Shown here in pieces: positions 57,291-64,000 of a DNA stretch of 64,000 bases. Under the pieces are notes generated by a model that had not been told where the DNA came from, ran no database searches, and saw nothing but the letters and a program-made list of their open reading frames with translations. The stretch lies in NCBI GenBank assembly GCA_907165275.2, contig OU015666.1, positions 9,392,001-9,456,000 of the forward strand. Direction: 5' to 3'. A program made the position numbers and the translations under genes. Position 1 is the stretch's first letter. Each line of letters starts with the position of its first letter. The stretch is from Zygaena filipendulae (taxonomy: Eukaryota; Arthropoda; Insecta; Lepidoptera; Zygaenidae).

Positions 57291-57963
57291 ATTTTCTTAA
57301 ATACAAACCTCCTGACAAATATGAACATAATAAAAGAATTATTCATATGAATTGATAAAGCCATTTTAGAATTTTTGCGAGACCGAACTGCAGTTGAATT
57401 TATATGTAAAAAGATATACATATGTTATGCTGAATATGATAAATGCTAAAAGGTAATTTTTTAGAGATTAATTTATCACATTAACATTGCTGTAATCCTG
57501 AATATTCCTCATTTATCGGCCTTATTAAGTTTTGGTGAAATTATGGGCACAAGTGTAGATATAGACGCATCAACAAAAGTTACCAGTACCTATGTAATTT
57601 ACTTTATGTATACCTAATTTATTTTGAAAAATTAATACGTCTCTATGGCCGTTGCCGTGACCGTCGCGATGTCGTCCAATGTAGAGCGCGCACTGCATTC
57701 TTACTCCGTTATCATCATATTATTATGGTTACTTTTACATAACAATACAAGAATAACAAAGATGCAAAAGTACTCATTCACGGTGATGATAATGGGAACG
57801 AAAGCGTAAGAATACGGCAAGCATAACTGGTCCTAAATAAATATGGTCTCTTAAACTATAAAATTTGATGAAAATAATGACTTTTGGTTTTCGATTCATC
57901 TTTTTTATTTCATATCTACTACATAAAAACAAAGATCAAAAGAAAATATATTTTTAATCATTG
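57291..57963. other. no gene seen
   Basis: AT-rich spacer. Confidence 0.4.
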
Positions 57964-58125
57964 CTAGATGTTGCTCGCGGTTTCACCCGTATTAATTTCA
58001 GGGTTCCCGCGGAAATTCCGGGACAAAAAGTAACCCTATTACCTCCTCTGTACCCATCCCCTAACAATGTGTAATTGTTTAAACAAAATTTCATCATAAT
58101 CGGTTGAGTTTTACAAACAAACAAT
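57964..58125 (-). mobile_element. Helitron-like repeat, reverse
   Basis: CTAGATGTTGCTCGCGGTTT to GGTTGAGTTTTACAAACAA; the 5' end is lost. Confidence 0.6.
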
Positions 58126-58171
58126 CTAAACTATTGCATCAAAACAAAGTAGATTTTTTAGCAATTATATC

Positions 58172-58375
58172 TGCTAGCTGTCCCCTGCGGTATCATCCGC
58201 GGTAATTTGAGAGTTCCCTCGGGAATTCCAGCATAGAATAAAGATATAAACCTTCCTCATGAATCGTTCTATATATTGGTGAAAACCACATTAAAATCCG
58301 TTGCGTATAGTTTTAAAGATCTAAGATAGGGACAGACAGACAGCGGGAGGCGACTTTGTTGTAAACTATGTAAAT
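58172..58375 (-). mobile_element. Helitron-like repeat, CTTCCTCATGAATCGTTC subfamily
   Basis: CTAGCTGTCCCCTGCGGTAT to GACAGCGGGAGGCGACTTTG. The same body as 28.6 kb. Confidence 0.6.
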
Positions 58376-58567
58376 TCCGTCACCAATCGATTTATTTATA
58401 TAACACATTGATGTAAAAAAAAATAAGTCGATAAAAACATTAGATAATAATCTCTGTAGAACCAATTTCAATATTATTATACCTATATATACTATACTAT
58501 AGACGAAGAAGAAATTAGTATTCAGTCAATCATCAACAAATTTTGATTTTCACTTTTATTATAATAA

Positions 58568-58888
58568 CTAGCTGTTCTCCGGTTTCACCCACGTTAGTTT
58601 TGGAGATCCCGCGGGTATTCAGAGGTAAAAGTAATGCTACTTACTACCCCATATTTTTTTCTGTTACCTACCCTTGACAACGTGAAGGTAAGTATGCAAC
58701 GTTGCATGTTTTTATTCCGCGTTGATTTCGGAGTTCCCGAGAGAATTCCGGTATTAAAAGTAGCCTATGTCCTTCTCTGTACCCCTGACAACGTGTAATA
58801 CAAAATTTCGTGGTGATCGATCGAGCCGTTTAGCCGTGAAAGCCTAACAAACAAACTCAGTTACGCATTTATAATATTAGTAAGGATT
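58568..58888 (-). mobile_element. Helitron-like repeat, composite of two
   Basis: The first copy breaks after GCAACGTTGCATG (about 58708). A second starts at CGCGTTGATTTCGGAGTTCC and ends TTATAATATTAGTAAGGA. Confidence 0.6.
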
Positions 58889-58952
58889 CTCTAATAACAA
58901 TCGTTACCGCTTCCTATTTAGTGATCATTGATATATTAAAAGTGATGTTAAA

Positions 58953-59010
58953 AACTAGCTGTGGCCCGCGGTTTCACCCGTTTGGGTTTCGGAATTTCAG
59001 ATTACATTTA
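58953..59010 (-). mobile_element. Helitron-like repeat, 3' end only
   Basis: ACTAGCTGTGGCCCGCGGTT followed by CGTTTGGGTTTCGGAATTTC. Confidence 0.5.
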
Positions 59011-59092
59011 GTAAAAAGCTGTAGGTACTATTTTGACATTACAAACAGACACTTCAATTTATTTTTACTGTGACAGTTTAAAAATGAAAAAG

Positions 59093-59400
59093 CGTTTTTA
59101 TTACTCATACTCGGAAAATAGGTCTGAAGTTGCCTGAGAAGCGGGTTGAAAGTAACACTTTTCAGCCCTAGGGAGAATCGCTTTCAACTGACAGCTGGAT
59201 ACTGCAGAAACTCAAGTTTTTTTTTATGTATGGGGGCATACTTACTGGCCAGTAATGGCACACCTAATGGTTGATTTATGTAAAATAAAATTCATTCATT
59301 TTTTTCTTTAGCTAATTCCTATTTTTATTTTGACTTTCCTTGCATTCGTAATGAAAAGCAGTGTTATCCTCGGGAGAAAGACTTATTTAGTCCCTCGATA
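59093..59400 (+). mobile_element. family S element, internally deleted
   Basis: TTTTTATTACTCATACTCGG to GTGTTATCCTCGGGAGAAAG. The same internal deletion type as 4440-4753 (GGGGGCATACTTACTGGCCA). The 3' end is lost at CCCTCGATAAG. Confidence 0.7.
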
Positions 59401-59404
59401 AGAT

Positions 59405-59572
59405 AGCACAGTAGCCTATTTCACTGTAGCTTCTTATAAGTGAGAGAATTTTCAAAATCGATTCAGTACCGTACCTAGATCCAGAGATTTACCCCCTACA
59501 ACGTCACAAACTCACACACTCACAACTTACAAACTCACAAACTTTACCTCTTTATTATATTAGCAACGGAAA
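59405..59572 (-). mobile_element. Helitron-like repeat, AAAGAGC subfamily, no 3' end
   Basis: TAGCTTCTTATAAGTGAGAG to TTTACCTCTTTATTATATTAG. It directly follows the broken family S copy. Confidence 0.55.
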
Positions 59573-59888
59573 TATAATATACTGTTGATTCACACAATAT
59601 TTACTATTTATCCTGTTACAAAAAGTTCTCTAGTCCTTATTTCCTAAAATTGACAACTAGGTAGGTACAGCTATAGTGTGTATGAAAAAACGTAAGAAAT
59701 AATAATCATTTTCAACCTCTGAGCTTTGAAGCGAATAGAAATCCCTCTTTACCGAATTAGTGGAATAGTTCCATAAATTTTCGTCAAATAACTCTATAGC
59801 AAAATGCCGGCTAGAAGAACGATACACTTTCTAGTTCAAACGAGTTATTTGAGATTGCGCGGAAAACTGGAAATTACAGTTGGACTTA

Positions 59889-60124
59889 CCGCCGCACTCA
59901 GAGTCGACTTTAATGATTACTTAGTTAAGTATAGATTTTTAAAATAAAACTGCCGTAACCAGATGAGTTTAATAAATTAATGCTAATTGGCATTTAACTA
60001 ATTAAGTTACATCTCATTAAATGCCAACTAACATTAATTTACTGAACGTCTCTGATTGCGGCAGTTTTGTTTTAAAATCTATACTTAACTAAGTAATCAT
60101 TAAAGTCGACTCTGAGTGCGGCGG
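59889..60124. mobile_element. 236-bp near-perfect palindromic MITE, copy A
   Basis: CCGCCGCACTCAGAGTCGAC is mirrored by GTCGACTCTGAGTGCGGCGG, and complementarity continues to the centre (GCTAATTGGCATTTAACT / TTAAATGCCAACTAACA). The whole unit can fold into one long hairpin. TTA outside both ends. Confidence 0.9.
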
Positions 60125-60252
60125 TTAGAGAATGATACCACAGTAGAGGGTATCAACTAGGATCCAATATTAAACTACCTCTAGTTGCACAACGATGATT
60201 ACTGTAGGTACGGATATTATTATATAGTGCTACCTGATCCCAAGCTAAACAG

Positions 60253-60391
60253 CCCCTCTAGCCAAAACATTCTACGCATAGAAAACTAAGTAACAAAACG
60301 TCATGTCACTTGGTCAGCCATATCAAAGCTCTAGTTTTGCGTGACCAGGTGAAAACTAGAGTTTAGAGATGTCATTTTGGCTAGGGGGGCA
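60253..60391. mobile_element. short MITE with CCCCTCTAGCCAAAA ends
   Basis: The left CCCCTCTAGCCAAAACATTC is mirrored by GATGTCATTTTGGCTAGGGG. Inside, AGCTCTAGTTTTGCGTGACC faces GGTGAAAACTAGAGTTTAGA, an inner hairpin. It sits between the two 236-bp palindromes. Confidence 0.65.
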
Positions 60392-60495
60392 GAGCTTGTT
60401 CTATAGGTACCAGAAAATTGGTATAATACTTAGGTATATCCCAATATTTTGAACATGATTTTAACACATAGCGAGTAATCCTTAAATTACACTAA

Positions 60496-60732
60496 CCGCC
60501 GCACTCAGAGTCGACTTTAATGATTACTTAGTTAAGTATAGATTTTTAAAACAAAACTGCCGCAATCAGACAAGTTTATTAAATTAATGTTAATTGGCAT
60601 TTAACTAATTAAGTTACATCTCATTAAATGCCAATTAACATTAATTTACTGAACGTCTCTGATTGCGGCAATTTTGTTTTAAAAATCCGTACTTAACTAA
60701 GTAATCATTAAAGTCGACTCTGAGTGCGGCCG
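60496..60732. mobile_element. 237-bp near-perfect palindromic MITE, copy B
   Basis: The same element as 59889-60124 in the same order, about 97% alike by eye, 371 bases downstream. Confidence 0.9.
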
Positions 60733-61514
60733 TTAATGAAACTTGATCACAGAAAATATTATGATACCTACTTACTATTCACAAGGAAGTAAGAGAATCT
60801 TAGTTTCGCTACTATATCCCTATAAAGAGTTTTAGAAACAATCCTTTTTGGATAATCAAATTAATTATCTTGTATTTATTGCATACAGTATCCACCACAG
60901 ATCAAATAAATTAACTAAAGAGGACATATTGTAGGCGGGGCAGACATGAGTGATGAGACAAAGTAAAAACATAACCATAAAACGTTTAGTACATTTCTCT
61001 ACGTTAATGAATGTTTTAATGCGTGACGATTAGTTTTGTATACACAAATCACCTGGCGACACTCTGTTTTCATATGTTTTCATACTTAAATAAGTTGATG
61101 TCCCTTCTATCTGTTATTTTCTGTTCTGAGGTATTCACCCACAATCCTCCTACTTAAAAACTTAACTCGATCGTTATTATTGATTTAGCTCAATACGAGT
61201 TTGCAAAACAAATAGGCATCATAATTAGTCTCGAGTCATTGAAGTCTCCACTTAATATTGTAATCAAACAGAATTGCACCTTCCAATGGTCGGCCTTCGG
61301 CCATTTTGTCATGTTGTGCACTTGTAGGTACCGAGTTATATCCGTTCTCTCTATCTCCAGTAATTTTGTTTGTGATCAGTTTTGCAATTTAATATTTTGA
61401 AATATTCACACAAAAATATGATGTGACAGAATACAACACCATCGTTTTTAATCATCGTTAGCATAATGCTTATCTATTATATCATTGTGATTAGAATTAT
61501 ATTTCACGATATTA
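60733..61514. other. no gene seen
   Basis: AT-rich. A short GGTCGGCCTTCGGCC hairpin is near 61288. Confidence 0.4.
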
Positions 61515-61650
61515 TATTTTCAGGATAAAATATACGTATAAACTTTCCTCCTAAATTACTCTATGTATTGGTGAAAACCGCATGAAAATCCGTTCAGTAG
61601 TTCTTGAGTTTATCGCGGCGCGACGCGACGTTTTATAATATGAAGTGATT
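61515..61650 (-). mobile_element. Helitron-like subfamily body without ends
   Basis: TATACGTATAAACTTTCCTC, GGTGAAAACCGCATGAAAAT, AGTTTATCGCGGCGCGACG: the body of the 28.6/39.2/58.2-kb subfamily. Confidence 0.45.
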
Positions 61651-61759
61651 TTAACGATTTATATTAGGTACCTTCATCAACCGATGACATTGCAATTCAT
61701 GATGACTGTAAAAACATTATGACCCGAGATTCTTGATTTCTCAAATTATAAAAGTAGCT

Positions 61760-62180
61760 CAAATTTTATATGACAGATGGCGCTATAGTACGGACCGCCA
61801 AGAGGGGATTTGTGGATTAGCTAAAGCGCGTCAGATGAACATAAGGGGGGTACCTTGCACCATGTTGAGTACCTCCACCAAATATAGGCCCTCTACACTG
61901 GTGGGTGCGTCTAGAATAACCGATCAGATTAGTAAAAAAAAATCGATAACTCGAAATACTCGAGCGCGTCAGATCAAGATATGGTGGGTTAATTACATAG
62001 TGAGAAGTATGTATATGAATAATCTGACCATTTGAACGTGACGTAAGGGAGTTAGAGGATCACAAACTTGCAAAAAAAAAACGCAACTTCGACATTCTCG
62101 AGCGCAGTTGATTTATTTTTTATTTTAAAGTAAATAACTCAAGGATAGCGGGAAAAATATAATCTGCCGATTTTCATAAG
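61760..62180 (+). repeat. left array of ~135-145-bp units with CTCGAGCGCGTCAGAT core
   Basis: Cores at 61822-61836 (TAAAGCGCGTCAGAT), 61958-61974 (ACTCGAGCGCGTCAGAT) and 62094-62110 (ATTCTCGAGCGCAGTTG). A second shared phrase follows, TAATCTGACC or TAATCTGCCGATTTT (62017, 62161). Units are diverged but keep order and spacing. Confidence 0.7.
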
Positions 62181-62780
62181 CCGAAGAAACAAAAATCGTC
62201 TTCGAATCGAACGAGCAGCTGCAGTGAAACATGTACCTATTCATATCTCTGTCTTTCTTTCCCTTTTACTTTTTCTCTATCTCTCACTCTCTCGCACCGT
62301 CCTCACACTACTTTCCGTCGCCATAACGTCATCACAGTATATCACGGCGCTAATCGTGTCAAATTATAACTTTTTTTGGTCGGTTAAAATACATATTAAA
62401 ATAAGTTAAGGTAAGTATTACATCAAACTATAGGTTCACCTATAACCTTTCAATTTAATGTAATTATATATATTATATAATAAAGCTCATCACAAAAAAA
62501 CGCGTTCATGTTATTATATGTAAAACGCTCTGGCTTGTTTGTGCTTTAAAGTTAGTTTTGTGAATAATATTTTGTGAGCTTTTACATATTTCATAGAAAT
62601 ATAAAGTGTGTTTTTTGTGAACAAGAAATAGCTCATAAAGTTATTAAACTTACACGTCAGAAAGAAAAAAAAAATCTTAAAAAAAAATCATAATTTTTGT
62701 TTCTAGCAGTCAGATTAATAATACCCCTCAAAATTATTGTCAGATTTTAAGCCAACATAACTTGGAGTGCAAGCTGAACC
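62181..62780. other. spacer between inverted arrays
   Basis: A pyrimidine-rich tract with (CT)n (62237-62290), then AT-rich sequence. No gene; the frame 62224-62409 comes from the CT tract. Confidence 0.5.
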
Positions 62781-63225
62781 TTCTGTAAAATAATCTGACA
62801 CGCTCGAGTATTTCAAAATTGAGATTTTTTTTTGCATTTTAAAAAATTCGCTACTACCTTGCGTCACCTCCAAATTGGCAGATTTTCGAAGGGGAGCATT
62901 TTTAGGGCTCACTTAACATCCCCTTTGAATATCTGACGCGCTGGAGTAAATGTTTTTTTTTTTCATTTTCTCCACTTCCGGATGGCCACCCCCACCACGC
63001 AAATCGGCAGATGAATATATTTTCGATATCAGAGACACCTTGGAGTATCTAAACTACAATATCTGACGCGCTCGAGTATTTCCATTTTAATATTTTTTTT
63101 TTACATTTTTGAAAGCCTGTAGAAGCTAAACCCACCGGTGAATGAAAAAATATCATATGACCTTATTTTGTTTATATCTCCTAATCTTCAAAACCCAATA
63201 GGTCCCAACGACGCTCGAGTCACTC
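62781..63225 (-). repeat. right array, inverted orientation of the same units
   Basis: Cores ATCTGACACGCTCGAGTATT (62793), ATCTGACGCGCTGGAGTAAA (62931), ATCTGACGCGCTCGAGTATT (63061) and a degenerate GACGCTCGAGTCACTCC (63210), spaced 138, 130 and about 149. The second phrase appears as AAATTGGCAGATTTTCGAA and AAATCGGCAGATGAATA, the reverse complement of that in the left array. Confidence 0.75.
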
Positions 63226-63439
63226 CCGAATTAGCATCGGTATCTCCCGTACTACTAGGAGTTATTCGGAAAAAAGCGTGTAAAGATAGCGGGGAAAAAA
63301 AATAAGAACAGCAAAGAAAAGATCATAATTATTATAATTTATTTTTATATTGCATTACTTCTGTGCACTAAATTAATAATTTTATATAGAATCAAATATC
63401 AGCTGCCGACGGAACAGGAAATATTTATTTCTAATGGAC

Positions 63440-63628
63440 TCAATCAAACAACTCATTCAATTCAACTTCAATCTCATGAATTGCCAACTGCACCTTATTA
63501 TTTGCATTGTGCCAATACTGGAAACGCAATTGCGAGTAATAGTTGAACAATTTGTCCGTTGACTGCAGCACGCTTCGAGTGTCGTTCGAGAGGATGCCAT
63601 AAGTTATGTTTAAGTTATTATTGCAGCT
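63440..63628 (-). other. possible coding exon or remnant, unknown product
   Basis: The minus frame is open for 62 codons between TGA (63629-63631) and TGA (63440-63442). It reads ITYGILSNDTRSVLQSTDKL, then FNYYSQLRFQYWHNANNK, VQLAIHEIEVELNELFD: an amphipathic, coiled-coil-like pattern with realistic amino-acid usage. A minus-strand AATAAA lies at 63424-63429, 11 bases after the stop. There is no ATG and no convincing upstream acceptor (AG precedes GCTGC but without a pyrimidine tract). It may be a terminal exon, a retroelement remnant or chance. Confidence 0.25.
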
Positions 63629-63631
63629 TCA

Positions 63632-64000
63632 TTACCGGCGTACATCTAACTATATCCGTCGCCTTGGCCCACTTGCGGCTTGAGGGTGCTATAAAACCAC
63701 TTCAATACACTTCGTCGTGATGAAGGACGCCTTTATAGGCAGTAGACTATTCTGTGGCACCATACCACTTTAATTGTAATGCGTGGTCACGCGTTTACGA
63801 AAAGATTGAGTACCTACAGAAACGCGGCGTATATTCACTAAGTTGTACCTACCTACTTGGGTACAAAGAGAATACTATGATTTGAGAATTCAATTAGAGA
63901 TGTTAACATGATAATACTTAAATGCTAACTGGCATAAAGGTAAAGCGCAACTTTAGGAACTTAACTTTATCTTAAAAACCCGTGATGGACGTAAATGTTG
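63632..64000. other. no gene seen
   Basis: The end of the window; slightly less AT-rich, no supported feature. Confidence 0.4.

Noticed and set aside
63609..63710. Plus-strand splice acceptor (TTATTATTGCAG) with a 30-codon exon
   Set aside because: The acceptor is fair, but the frame stops soon and shows no recognisable protein; it conflicts with the minus-strand candidate.

Overview
The window looks like nuclear DNA of an insect, most probably a moth or butterfly (inference). It is AT-rich, its genes have short exons split by GT-AG introns, and it is packed with degenerate short repeats. The commonest is a Helitron-like repeat ending in a CCGCGG-loop-CCGCGG hairpin followed by CTAG, of a kind widespread in Lepidoptera. 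There are no operons or bacterial signals. Most short open frames are chance or repeat-derived.

Genes. (1) Positions 120-3933, + strand: a secreted carboxylesterase/cholinesterase-family protein in three exons. It lacks the nucleophilic serine (GxSxG reads GHGSG) and the HGGG oxyanion motif, so it is probably a non-catalytic member. Its last exon is split by a 643-bp transposable element flanked by an ATTAC duplication. As the sequence stands, the frame runs into the element and stops at 3166-3168. The rest of the native C-terminus, including a GPI-anchor-like tail, lies stranded at 3739-3933. (2) Positions 47711-49783, + strand: a complete four-exon gene for 5-formyltetrahydrofolate cyclo-ligase (MTHFS), 196 residues, with a poly(A) signal at 49845-49850. 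(3) Positions 52985-53182, - strand: one GC-rich terminal exon encoding a membrane-spanning C-terminus of an unrecognised protein. Its upstream exons were not found. A weaker coding candidate lies at 63440-63628 (-). CG-dense islands at about 40.08-40.46 kb and 56.69-57.07 kb may be promoters or first exons.

The rest is mobile-element material. There are about 45 full or partial Helitron-like copies, and about 14 copies of a foldback MITE whose two halves usually carry TGACGTCA (CRE-like) palindromes. Four copies of the element that broke the esterase gene are present. Two nested hAT elements at 44.1-45.2 kb have clean 8-bp target duplications and a transposase C-terminal remnant. A tRNA-derived SINE occurs twice, once inside a hAT-like element. 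Two copies of a ~635-bp TIR element, two near-perfect 236-bp palindromes at 60 kb, and several other MITEs are also present. At 61.8-63.2 kb an unusual pair of divergent arrays repeats a 16-20-bp core (CTCGAGCGCGTCAGAT and its reverse complement) every 130-150 bp in opposite orientations.

The genes do not form a pathway together. The main biological stories are the transposon-broken, already catalytically dead esterase and the layered history of insertions. All family names come from motif recognition by eye. No database search was run.
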